From contig JBAMJV010008213.1 of NCBI GenBank assembly GCA_037951105.1, forward strand, positions 116,301-180,300: a DNA stretch of 64,000 nt. Reading direction: 5' to 3'. This DNA is from Echinarachnius parma. Lineage: Eukaryota > Echinodermata > Echinoidea > Clypeasteroida > Echinarachniidae. Below the pieces are notes generated by a model. The model saw nothing but the letters and a program-made list of their open reading frames with translations. It ran no database searches and was not told the origin of the DNA. Made by a program: the position numbers and the translations under genes. Below, piece by piece: positions 55,000 to 64,000 of this stretch. Numbering within the stretch: the first letter of the stretch is position 1; the number at the start of each line of letters is the position of its first letter.

Positions 55000-55123
55000 T
55001 TAAAGCATCTGTGTATGCTCAGTTATACACCAGAGCTCATTTTTTATAGAAATGAATGCAAAATGCCATTTTGTGTATGTTTTGTTATTTTGTATTAATG
55101 TCTTATTATATTTTTTACTACAG

Positions 55124-55253
55124 TAACATATCTGTGCAGCATTTGAACGAGAGGCTGTTTGAACAACCACAGACTAGACAAGCACTTAGACCAGCTTAGC
55201 ATCAGGATGTGCATGTCAATGTGAAGAGGCTGTGAAACATCCCTAATTACAGG
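55124..55253 (+). ncRNA. Candidate non-coding exon, copy 2
   Basis: Duplicate of 52296-52420 with the acceptor TTACTACAG and donor CAGG|GTAAGAT preserved. No coding frame. Its status depends on transcript evidence. Confidence 0.25.
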
Positions 55254-55444
55254 GTAAGATTTGTTTTAATTGCAGGCCTCTTCTTGATAATTGTGAAAAC
55301 ACTGAAATGCATCCTCTCACTATACATCATTGGGGTTTTACACAGTGGCTCGTTTCACCCAGAATGTCATCATATTTTATCAGCAAAAACTTTTACAATG
55401 ATGTCAGAAAGGCCAATTATAACTACAGGAACCGAGTGGGTCGA

Positions 55445-55975
55445 TGTGTACAAAGTCTATGGCAATTTAATAAACTCGTAGGGAACAGATTTAAAGGCTA
55501 GGTTCTCCAGGCCTGTGGCCTAGGCAAGACACATAATGGTTGATTATGTCAATGACTGATCAATATTAGTCTTGGACTAAACTCAATTTTTTACCAGTAT
55601 GATATATTTTACCTTGTGAATGATGATGTTCTTTAGCTTTGGCTGCAAGAGCATGATTTTGGATAAACCCTTTTAGAATTGAATTGAGTTGAAAACAAAC
55701 AAAACCGCCGCCTCTTATATATCATCATTCCATTCCCCCTGTTTACCCAGTGAGATAAACTCCACATGTTATGCATAATTGCCAGATATATCTCTTTCAT
55801 CAAATGTGTCCGGGAACCTTGCAAGATTTTGTCCCATGAAAAGTCTTGTGATATCTTAGAGCACCTGTTGATGTATCAATTTGTAACTTGTACATTGTGG
55901 ATGACAATGATCTGATTGATTTTCGGGTCATGGGGTCACTCAGGGTCACAGGGCTTTATGCTAACTGCAGGGCTC
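55445..55975. other. No gene seen
   Basis: Sequence beyond the duplication without a supported gene. Frames on both strands are short and unrecognised. Confidence 0.45.
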
Positions 55976-55979
55976 CATA

Positions 55980-56310
55980 CTCACCTTTTTAGTCAGTGGC
56001 CCGATCGGGCCAGTGAAATAGTTTCTTCCCCTATTCTCGTGGCCCGAAAGAAAATTTACTGGCCCCAAAATTGTATCTCATGAGTAAGCTTTTTACTATT
56101 CAAAATATCACTCTTTCCTAATATCAAACCTCTGATTTTTGATGAAGCATGACATGAAAGAAAATAAGATTTTTTCAGTTTTTCAGTGTCGGGTTGAAAA
56201 TCTGCTTGCCCGATCGGGCCACCAAAATATGACTTTTATACATTTTGCTGGCCCCAAGTGCAATTTCACTGGCCCCGGGCCAGCGGGCCAGTGCGACTGC
56301 TTAAATAGCT
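55980..56310. repeat. Foldback-like repeat with GGCCCGATCGGGCC motifs
   Basis: GTCAGTGGCCCGATCGGGCCAG opens the block. A mirrored CTGGCCCCGGGCCAGCGGGC closes it. GGCCC...GGCCAC motifs recur inside (56040, 56066, 56210, 56258). A fragment of the same kind lies at 8700-8800. Non-coding. Confidence 0.65.
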
Positions 56311-56314
56311 TGTA

Positions 56315-57215
56315 AGTACAATATCATAAGAACCAGTTGACCCATAACCAGTAATATTGGTATCTGTGTATATTTTAAGATTGTCAAATGTCTCAAGGCT
56401 TATAACGAAGCCAATGTAGCGCTACAATCTTGGGGTCCTGAGGTCAAAGGTCTAAAGTCACATCACTCATTATGTATATGCTAAAATAGTTTGTATTTGT
56501 GATTTCTTAAATTACCCAATTACCATCAAAATTGAGTTTACAGTATTAATTCAGTGCATGGTAATTTTGGCTTGATTTAAAACTGCGTGATAGCGGAGGT
56601 ATTATTTTTGACAGTCGAAGATCCAGCTAGTTGAAAATAATCTCTTGCTTCTCACCCACTTTAGGAATCTTAGGATTGAATTTGTATTAACCATAGCTTT
56701 CCCAGTGCTTATCAGGGTCAATCCTAAAATACAAATTGGAAGATTAGCTCCATCCATGTTATCTTTATGCATTGATTATTGCCACTGATATGCGCATTTT
56801 CTTTATTTTGCCCTATATAGGTATTGATGGATGAAGTGTCAACCACACAGTTTATCACCACTTATGCTTTGGAGAAAGGACATCAATAAAGAAGTGGGTA
56901 TGCATGCGCAAGTACATGGCTCAAATGGATTGCATCTGATTCGGAACCATGAAATAAACCTGCTCCCTTAAGCAAACGGCAGCAGAGTGGACTTTGGTTT
57001 GATTGGTCGCCACTAGCACCACAGATGGTATACATGTACTACATACAGCAGGGGTGTGAATGATCCTAACAGACAGCCATCACCAACATGATCAAGGCCT
57101 AACGTGTATTGAATGTTATTGAAATGTATGTTTTCCATAATAGTTTAATTAATAGTTTTCCATAAGATTCAGTAAATGGAAAGCGTTGTCACCTTTTAAA
57201 AAATATTCCTATTAT
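56315..57215. other. No coding gene; possible 3' exon at 56821
   Basis: Mostly AT-rich and non-coding. At 56805-56820 an acceptor-like TTATTTTGCCCTATATAG precedes a segment with AATAAA at 56885-56890. It could be the last exon of a plus-strand transcript beginning near 49.4 kb; this is weak. Confidence 0.3.
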
Positions 57216-57222
57216 GCCTTAA

Positions 57223-58286
57223 AGGAAATGTACATCATTTACAAATCGTCTGAATAGTTTCTAGTAGATAGATGGGGATGAATTTAAAGGGGACCACCGG
57301 GCAAATAACAACACATTACTATATGTTTTGGTACTGTTTTGTGATATCAAATAGATACCCAACATTTTACAAAGGGTTGTGTAATTCATAAACAAAGCAA
57401 TTAATTTCCACCACTTACGGAACCACTACTATTTCCTGGTTCCTGGTTTGCGAGTGCGCCAATGCTATTCACGCGTACGTTTGTAGGCAATATAATCCCG
57501 GGCGATTCGCTTGCTGCACACGCAGTAGTCTACTCAATTCAGACCGCATGAACGCATGCTTTCGAATGGTGATGCGTTTTCTAATTATATATTTTTTTTC
57601 TGAGAACCTATTTTTGTGAACTTGTTGATGGAACGGAATACTAAAGATGTTACCTTTCTATAATAAGAATATTAGATTTGGGTGGTGGTACCCTTTAACA
57701 CCCAAATAAAATGTTAGGTCGAACACGAAAACCGTGTGTAGAAATATCCCTTCCTCAAAATACACACCGGCCACTAAATGTGTTTAATTGATTTACATGT
57801 AGCATAATTTTACAACAATGCTGCAGTTATTGACGTAAAGGTATTGTATGGACGACATTTCTACATAGAAAGTTTTATGAGTCTTACTCTTAGTTATTTT
57901 GTTTAGGATTCGCTTGGGCTGTTGTTTAATCACAATCTGTGTGCATTGCACGCACAGCAAAGGTGGTGACTGGCCTGTGGAGATGAACACAGTTCCGTTT
58001 AAAACAATAATGAAAGAAATACATTAATTATGCCTGTTTGTGATATACCACAACTTGCGGACTAGGGCTCGCTCTGCAATGCACCATTAGCGATCGTGAG
58101 CAAAATTTTGCACAGGTGAAGACTTGAATGCAATATAAATGTCTGTCGCTTTTTATTTTAATTTTTAGGTCTTGCAATCAAACTACACAAAAATGAGATT
58201 TCAAGTCATACATTTTTCAGGCAAGCTTTTAAACTACATTTCATTTGCTTTCATGTTATACGGCTTACAAATGGCAGACACTCCCT
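57223..58286. mobile_element. TTAA-flanked element, family 3, with a nested insertion
   Basis: It starts AGGAAATGTACATC after TTAA 57219-57222 and ends GGCAGACACTCCCT before TTAA 58287-58290. Its interior matches 54363-54999. It is interrupted at 57284-57698 by a family 1 element with its own TTAA pair. Confidence 0.78.
57288..57694. mobile_element. TTAA-flanked miniature element, family 1 (nested)
   Basis: It starts AGGGGACCACCGGGC after TTAA 57284-57287 and ends GGTGGTGGTACCCT before TTAA 57695-57698. It is close to 15439-15850 in length and sequence. Confidence 0.85.
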
Positions 58287-58290
58287 TTAA

Positions 58291-58946
58291 CCCTAACTAG
58301 GCCGTTACTTTGGCTGTGCTCTGGTTGGGGGGGGGGGGGGGGGAGGAGGTAGATTTCCCCCCCCCCCCCCCCCGTGAGATCTCGGCCATCGAACGCGCGG
58401 CCACCACAAAATTTGGCAGGCAGACAGCTTGCAACATAATCTTCAAGATTGCATCGTTATTTTTTTGAAAATAATTTATGCAGAAATCCCCATTTTGTCT
58501 GTAAATCACTAAATATTGCTCAGAATATGCTAATTTTGGGCATGACTTAATTAACAGGTTTTTAACATTAAAAATTGCGACAGCCAAAATTTATGTATTT
58601 CTTTGTTTTTTCAACTTGAATTATTGACCATTATCCAACCATTTTTAGCCCAAAATTAAATGATTGCAGTGATTGGAATTAAAAATAAATAAGGTTTTAT
58701 ATATTCTAGGAAAAATTCAATTTCCATAGGATTTGTATGCAAATCACAAAATGTAGTGATTTACGGGCCGACGTTCACTTACAAAAGGTCATGTGACTTT
58801 AGAACTGTATACCCGGTCTTCACAAATTTGGTCTCAAGAGTTGTGCAAGACTTCAATGAAAAAACTCATGAAGTCGCGTTGCAAAAAGTCGAGGGGGGTG
58901 GATTCCAGGCCCCCCCCCCCCCCCCCCCCCACCGGCCTGGTTAGGG
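58291..58946. mobile_element. TTAA-flanked element with CCCTAAC ends
   Basis: It starts CCCTAACTAGGCC after TTAA 58287-58290 and ends GGCCTGGTTAGGG before TTAA 58947-58950. CCC...GGG termini at TTAA are the classic piggyBac form. The 656-bp interior is non-coding, with long G- and C-runs at 58327-58343, 58358-58374 and 58909-58930. Its left TTAA is also the right TTAA of the family 3 element before it. Confidence 0.82.
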
Positions 58947-58950
58947 TTAA

Positions 58951-59585
58951 AGGTAAAGGCCAGTTTTGGAAACGCCCCCCTCTCAAAAAAATGAAATGGA
59001 AGCTCCTATTACCAATAATGTGAAAGAATATAATTGTACTAATATAGGATTATCCAAATTTGGCCAAGAAACCGCCTACTAATTGATATATTTGCAAAAT
59101 AATAACTTGATCTGCTGCAGATAGAGTTCGCCAACTCGGAATCGCTCATTCGCTACGTGTATTACGACCACGAGGTGTACACGAGGTGTCGCGCTATACG
59201 ATAGCTTGTCGATATCTCCCCCAGCGCTAGCAGCGTGGACAGGTCCGAACTGGCGGTGGATTTATAAATTTCACAGGCGGATATTGGATTTCTTCCGATA
59301 TTTCTGTATTTAACGATGCTTAGGTTCCGATTTTACCACACAAGCCCTATTTCAATACTTATTCAACAATAATGATCAATATAGATGTATTCAGCTTCTT
59401 TCCCAAAACTGTAATTCATCTTTAAGCTAACAATTATACACATAATTACACACATGTATAGTATAGTTATCAACTGGTACATTCATTGTGAAAAGGGCGT
59501 AAATTTATACTTAATGCTAAATATATTACACATTGCGGAAATAGTAATCATTCGCTAATGATATTTGTTTGTCTCGCAATGTGTG
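58951..59585. other. No gene seen
   Basis: No supported gene. A GC-richer part at 59110-59260 has a short open stretch after an acceptor-like CTGCTGCAG, but nothing recognisable. Confidence 0.4.
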
Positions 59586-59589
59586 GTCA

Positions 59590-59662
59590 ACAAGGAATCT
59601 AAAGATCACGACGTTTCGTGCGCCGCTGCAACACTTCGTCAGGTAATGCAAATACTATGCTA
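59590..59662 (-). repeat. Penelope-type terminal motif, hammerhead-like
   Basis: The minus strand reads CTGACGAAG, a 15-base insert, then CGAAACGTCGTGATC. The pattern CTGANGA...CGAAACGTC is typical of Penelope-like element ends, which are reported to hold hammerhead ribozymes (core CUGANGA...GAAA). Helix II is poor here, with one unpaired A and few pairs (GUG/CAC), so at best a degenerate copy. No Penelope RT was seen nearby. Confidence 0.4.
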
Positions 59663-59929
59663 TAAGCAAGGGTATTTATACCCTATGGCAGACGCAATAC
59701 TTGTTCTTAGTTATGATTAGGAATTTACTTGAGATGAAAAATAATAATGTTTGTGAATTACGTAGGGCCTTATATGATTGATAATCATCTCTAAGCACTT
59801 TATATAAGTATTTTGTTGTAGCTTGCTTTAACAAATAGATAATTTTCTGTCATTCTGAACAAATTTAATATTGAGTTAAATGATAGTTGAGTATTGGTCA
59901 AACTTAACTTTAGTAACCAAAGCCTGCAC

Positions 59930-60063
59930 CATTACGGTACAAAGTAATAGTTTTAATTTCACCATGCTCGAAAAGTATACACAATTACAAACGAGTATTA
60001 GTTTACAAACAAGTAATAGTTATAATTTCACCGTGCTCGAAAAGTATTCACAATTACAAATGA
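59930..60063. repeat. Tandem duplication of about 62 bp
   Basis: AAGTAATAGTT-TAATTTCACC-TGCTCGAAAAGTAT-CACAATTACAAA occurs twice in a row with few changes. Non-coding. Confidence 0.8.
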
Positions 60064-60415
60064 CTAAGTAAAACCCCTGTTACCATTCAAAAAGAGCCAT
60101 TATAACTCAAGTGGCGCTATTTAAAAAATATCATTGGTTTTAGCCCTTTTTCATACAAAATTGTGCATTTGATGTTTGTTAAAATAATGATTCAATAGAG
60201 ATATCATCAACGACTTTTTAAAAACCTATTCAGATTTTTTTCAAAGTAGTCTTCGAGCATTTTTTGAATTTTTAAAAAAAAGTCTAAATATCGGCTGGTG
60301 ATGCCGGTGAAAAAACATTTTGAATAAAAATATATTTATGGATATTTCAGCCGTTTCTGAACCGATTTTGATCAAATAAAGTTTATTCTGTCATTAAAAT
60401 TGTATGTTCTTTCGA
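60064..60415 (+). repeat. Interspersed repeat R, copy 2
   Basis: Partner of 17812-18145. Both end in AATTGTATGTTCTTTC. No open frame. The type of element is unknown. Confidence 0.65.
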
Positions 60416-60483
60416 ATTTGACAGTCAGTTTTTCATTATCTCACAAAAAAAAAATCGGGGGACACTTCGGGAAATACCTTTAA

Positions 60484-60711
60484 AGTGATCTAGTAACTTT
60501 GTTGACATGTGCAAAAAGTGATGAATGGTTGATGCAATGTATATTGTTATCTGATATGTCCATAGCTATAGGGTATTGTGTGAACATTTCAAGTCAAATG
60601 GACGTTGCATGACCGAGTAATGAGCAAAAATGCAAAGTGATATTCACTTACTCACTACACTCAATTTGTACACGGTTTAGAAAATGGACAATGTTACTAG
60701 GTCCGTTCCGT
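60484..60711. mobile_element. TTAA-flanked miniature element, family 2 (internally deleted)
   Basis: It starts AGTGATCTAGTAACTTTG after TTAA 60480-60483 and ends CAATGTTACTAGGTCC shortly before TTAA 60712-60715. About 150 bp of the interior found in 53981-54358 is missing. Confidence 0.78.
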
Positions 60712-60715
60712 TTAA

Positions 60716-61250
60716 TTATGTATAATTCTATTTCTAGATTGGTAGAGCGCTACCCTATGCATACATGCCCACTGCATTTGTCCTTAAGCAGGACAATTTA
60801 TCCACATTTTTCTGTTTTGTTTCCAAATGATTGAGGCTGTAGAATATGTTTATATTCCAGTTATTTTCTTTCATGTTTATAAGATAATTATGCTTGTATT
60901 TCTGACGTATTGTTATAAGTTCAAACTTATCGTAATGTAACGTATATTGTTTGTTACTGGTAATTTTCCTCTTCGATTTTAGAGTACCAGAGACAATCTG
61001 ACAAAAGCTTGTTGGTGAATAAGATAATTCTGAAATTAAGGCTGAGCAATCAGTTATACTCGACATCTATACATATAGAGATGCATATCCGAGTTGAACA
61101 AAACGCATTATTAGATTACGCACTGTATGACGTTTGTTCCATAATATGCAACTTGTTGTTACAAATTAAAGTTTATCATATAGTCTAATTACGTTTCCTT
61201 CTCTCATTTGAATGTAACTATTGCTAGTATACTTGCATATGTGACCTCTG
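60716..61250. other. No gene seen
   Basis: AT-rich sequence before the GAT tract. No supported feature. Confidence 0.45.
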
Positions 61251-61255
61251 TCAGG

Positions 61256-62355
61256 TGTGATGATGATGATGATAATGATGATGATGACGATGATGGTGAC
61301 AATGATGATCATCGGTTGAGCGATGATGGTGTTGAGGATGAAGATGATAATGATGGTAATGATAATGCCCATCGTTCATAGCTATGATGGTTATAATGAT
61401 GATGATGATGGTGATGATGAAGTACTTATATGGTAATGATGATATTGATGACGATACTATTAACGGTTTCGAGGATGATGATGTTGACAATGGTAATGAT
61501 GGTGAAGATTTGGTGATGATGATGATGGTCATAGTGTATTGTCATGATGGTATGATAGCCATCATCGTTTGTGAAAATTATAGAGATGATGATGACGATG
61601 ATAATACTGGTGACGATCGTGATGGGGATGTTAATGTTCATCGTTAAGTTAATGGCGATGATGATGATGACGACGACGATAATAATGATGTTGGCGATCA
61701 TGATGGCGATAACGATAAGATGATGATGATGGCAACGATGATAGTAATAATAACGATAATGATGGCGATGATAATGATCATCATTTATTGCGATGATGGT
61801 GATGACAACGAGGGTAGTGATGGTGACGATAATGATAGTGATGATAATGATCATCATTTATGGCGATGATGGTGATGATAATGATGATGCTGATGATGTT
61901 TAAAATGGTGATGCTAATGATGACGTCAGTAATGATGGTCATGATGATGATATTGTTGATGATGACGACAATAATGATGGCAACGATCATGACGGTGGTG
62001 ATGGTATTGATAATGGTAATGATGATTTTGTTGATGTTGACGACACTAATGGTAACGATCATGACGGTGATGATATTCATAATTTATGTCGATGATGTTG
62101 ATGATGGTAATAATAATGATAAAGGTATTGATACTATTGATGATGATAATAATGGTGATAAGGTTGATGAAGATGCCGATGATGATGATGGTAGATAATG
62201 GTATTGATGACAATAATAATGGTGGCGAGGATGATGTTGATGACGATGATGTCTGATGATGATGAAGGTATTGATAGTTCTGATGATATTGATGTTGAAT
62301 AGGATGATGACGGTAACATGATAGTAATGAGGGTGAGTAGTTTTGATGATGATGG
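61256..62355. repeat. Degenerate (GAT)n / (ATG)n tract, about 1.1 kb
   Basis: Long, strongly strand-asymmetric GAT/GGT/AAT triplet sequence with higher-order repeats such as ATAATGATCATCATTTATGGCGATG (at about 61770 and 61840). All long frames across it (Met, Asp, Ile or His-rich) are repeat artefacts. Confidence 0.92.
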
Positions 62356-62618
62356 CAATTTTATTTTGTTCTAATCACGCGCAATTTTAAACGGTTACTG
62401 ATACAACTAAATTTTGATTGTTTATTTGTATATATCAATTTTATAGAAAGGAAAATCATTCGGGATTATGTAAGGTTTATAAACCCAGATTGCTTCAGTT
62501 ATTATTAGATGTTGGTACTTTGCGACTTCGACACAAGAGGGCGCTTTAGTTAACTAGTTTTTCACAGGGTTATGTGGACATTATATATCAAATGATTGAA
62601 AATGAGCAAAGAAAAATA

Positions 62619-62690
62619 GGCTACGCCGGGAATCGAACCCGAGACCTCCGGATTGCTAGACCGGTGCTCAAACCATCAAGCCACGAAGAC
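62619..62690 (-). tRNA. tRNA-Ala-like gene (AGC), copy 1
   Basis: 72 nt. D stem GCTT/GAGC, anticodon loop CTAGCAA (anticodon at 62655-62657), AGGTC variable region and T arm TCGGG-TTCGATT-CCCGG. TTTTT follows three bases after the 3' end, a Pol III terminator. Flaws: a T-T pair at the base of the anticodon loop and two mismatches in the acceptor (GTCTTCG with CGTAGCC). It could be a functional tRNA-Ala or a tRNA-derived repeat. Confidence 0.55.
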
Positions 62691-62904
62691 CTTTGAATGG
62701 TGGTTGTTCCCATGAAACCCTTTTCAATGCTCGATTAGTCAGAAGCTTTATAAACTGGGCCAATCCCAAGGATAATTAAATCAACTTTTATAGAGAAAGG
62801 CGCAGGATCACGCGAAGTGATACAGCTTTTTTAATTAATTAAATTCAAACATAGAGGAAACTGACTAGAATATTTAAATGATTGAAAATGAGCAAAGAAA
62901 AATA

Positions 62905-62976
62905 GGCTTCGCCGGGAATCGAACCCGAGACCTCCGGATTGCTAGACCGGTGCTCAAACCATCAAGCCACGAAGAC
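62905..62976 (-). tRNA. tRNA-Ala-like gene (AGC), copy 2
   Basis: Same as copy 1 but with acceptor GTCTTCG/CGAAGCC, leaving one mismatch. About 170 bp of flank on both sides is also shared with copy 1, so the unit was duplicated with its surroundings. The T5 terminator is present. Confidence 0.6.
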
Positions 62977-63088
62977 CTTTGAATGGTGGTTGTTCCCATG
63001 AAACCCTTTTCAATGCTCGATTAGTCAGAAGCTTTATAAACTGGGCCAATCCCAAGGATAATTAAATCAACTTTGATTTAATTCAAAG

Positions 63089-63160
63089 GTCTTAGTGGCT
63101 TGATGGTTTGAGCACCGGTCTAGCAATCCGGAGGTCTCGGGTTCGATTCCCGGCGAAGCC
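63089..63160 (+). tRNA. tRNA-Ala-like gene (AGC), copy 3, opposite strand
   Basis: An inverted copy with acceptor GTCTTAG/CGAAGCC (two mismatches), the same anticodon loop and T arm, and TATTTTT directly after. It faces copy 2 and forms a large inverted repeat with it. Confidence 0.55.
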
Positions 63161-63224
63161 TATTTTTCTTTGCTCATTTTCAATCATTTAAATATATCTA
63201 GTCAGTTTCCTCTATGTTTGACAT

Positions 63225-63505
63225 TATATATCAGTACTATTTCATTTGTTATCATGGCCGTCGACCAAATACCATGTACTAGCATATTCAGGATTTTGCG
63301 CTATGTACATGAGGAACCTATACAAAACTTACTCTAGTTCAATAATTTTTCTATTCCCCAGATAATAAACAGCTCTAAAATTAACGATATTATGAATCTA
63401 ATTACTTTTAGAACCTTCGCCGCTGCAATCTCATTGAGATTGCAATATCGGTATTCATTTACGGATACCATTATGTAAGGTTTGTAATCGCTTCTGATAT
63501 ACGCC
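63225..63505. other. No gene seen
   Basis: AT-rich. A hairpin (CTGCAATCTCATTGAGATTGCA) lies near 63424-63445. No gene. Confidence 0.5.
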
Positions 63506-64000
63506 CAGTGCCCCCCCCCCCCCCCCCCAGATTGCTTCAGTAATAATTATTAGAATGAATTTCTTAATTTGTTACATGCGATTCCGACACTAGTCCCATT
63601 CGCTGTTCATTGGGGCAATATAAACACTGTATATCCCCTAATCTAGACCTTACCCCCCCCCCCCCCCCCCCCGTGCTTATCCCAAGCCATCAATATAACA
63701 CAGTTACGCCCTCCTCCTTCTCCACTCCCGACACTAGTCCTATTCTCTTTTCATTATAATATAAACCATAAATCAAGGAGGTAATATATACTGTTTTATA
63801 TCCCCTTAACTAGACCTACCCCCTTCCTACCCCTTATCATCCATTAGGCATTAATATGCCCTCCCCCTTCTCCCCTCCCGACACTAGTTTCATTCTCTGT
63901 TCATTTTAATCAAAACCCTTTACCAAGGAGGCAACATATATATGCTTCATATACCCTTATCCAGACCTACCCCTCCCCCCTCCCCTGGCTACCTCTTGTC
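63506..64000. repeat. C-rich minisatellite, unit about 140-160 bp
   Basis: CGACACTAGT followed by (C/T)(C/A)(C/T)ATTC-CT-TTCATT recurs at about 63585, 63728 and 63888. CAAGGAGG(T/C)AA(T/C)ATAT occurs in the last two units, and AGACCT(A/T)CCCC occurs in all. C-runs at 63511-63528 and 63655-63672. It runs off the window end. Confidence 0.75.

Larger units (their letters stand above)
52612..55442. repeat. Tandem segmental duplication, copy 2
   Basis: Second copy of 49825-52614. It begins at ACTCAAACTGAAAC straight after the copy-1 end (CCGAGTGGGTTG) and itself ends in CCGAGTGGGTCG. It has gained the two TTAA elements at 53981-54999 and lacks the large foldback and GC-rich block of copy 1. Confidence 0.85.
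62846..63222. repeat. Inverted repeat enclosing tRNA-like copies 2 and 3
   Basis: CAAACATAGAGGAAACTGACTAG near 62849 is mirrored near 63198-63220, and the tRNA-like units lie inside each arm. The arms are about 140 bp with few differences. The spacer (about 62985-63080) includes the conserved AATGCTCGATTAGTCAGAAG flank of the family. Confidence 0.85.

Noticed and set aside
59119..59210. Possible coding exon after CTGCTGCAG reading IEFANSESLIRYVYYDHEV
   Set aside because: Short, no donor site, stop soon after, and no recognisable family.
61384..62358. Long Met-, Asp-, Ile- or His-rich open frames
   Set aside because: They follow directly from the GAT/ATG triplet repeat on both strands and carry no protein signal.

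Overview
This window is AT-rich animal nuclear DNA, almost certainly from a marine invertebrate. It carries L1/Tx1-type and L2/CR1-like LINEs, a Ty3/gypsy LTR retrotransposon of the CsRn1 type, many small TTAA-flanked DNA elements, long GAT and TATC microsatellites, nuclear-type tRNA genes and spliced-looking exons. I cannot name the species. A deuterostome such as an echinoderm, hemichordate or lancelet is a guess.

Layout. 0-13 kb: a dead L1/Tx1-like LINE (LINE-A) is split by a TTAA-flanked foldback element. The foldback is in turn broken by a young but defective LTR retrotransposon (2028-7551), and part of the LINE is then repeated (7552-8584 and 10011-11045). 13-25 kb: non-autonomous DNA elements, a tRNA-Ser, a GAT repeat and a dense palindromic region built from a 12-bp dyad (20.98-22.82 kb). 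25-38 kb: a minus-strand exon coding for a membrane-spanning segment, a 1.45-kb tandem duplication ending in palindromes, and a second decayed L1/Tx1-like LINE (LINE-B). LINE-B sits in an 8.2-kb block that interrupts a minus-strand LINE (LINE-C). 38-47 kb: relics of LINE-C and LINE-D, a LINE ORF1-like pseudogene and a PD-(D/E)xK-like nuclease fragment. 47-49 kb: a tRNA-like relic and a minus-strand EGF-like exon. 49-57 kb: a CpG-rich, promoter-like segment followed by a 2.8-kb tandem duplication rich in palindromes. One duplicate holds two adjacent TTAA elements and the other still has the empty site. 57-64 kb: more TTAA elements, a degenerate GAT tract of about 1.1 kb, three tRNA-Ala-like genes and a C-rich minisatellite.

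How it fits together. Most of the sequence is layered transposon debris, and the order of events can be read from which element interrupts which. The only convincing host coding sequence is an EGF-like exon (48107-48185) and a transmembrane exon (24977-25206), both minus strand. They could belong to one cell-surface protein gene whose large intron holds most of the repeats. No complete host gene, no transposase and no complete intact mobile element is visible.
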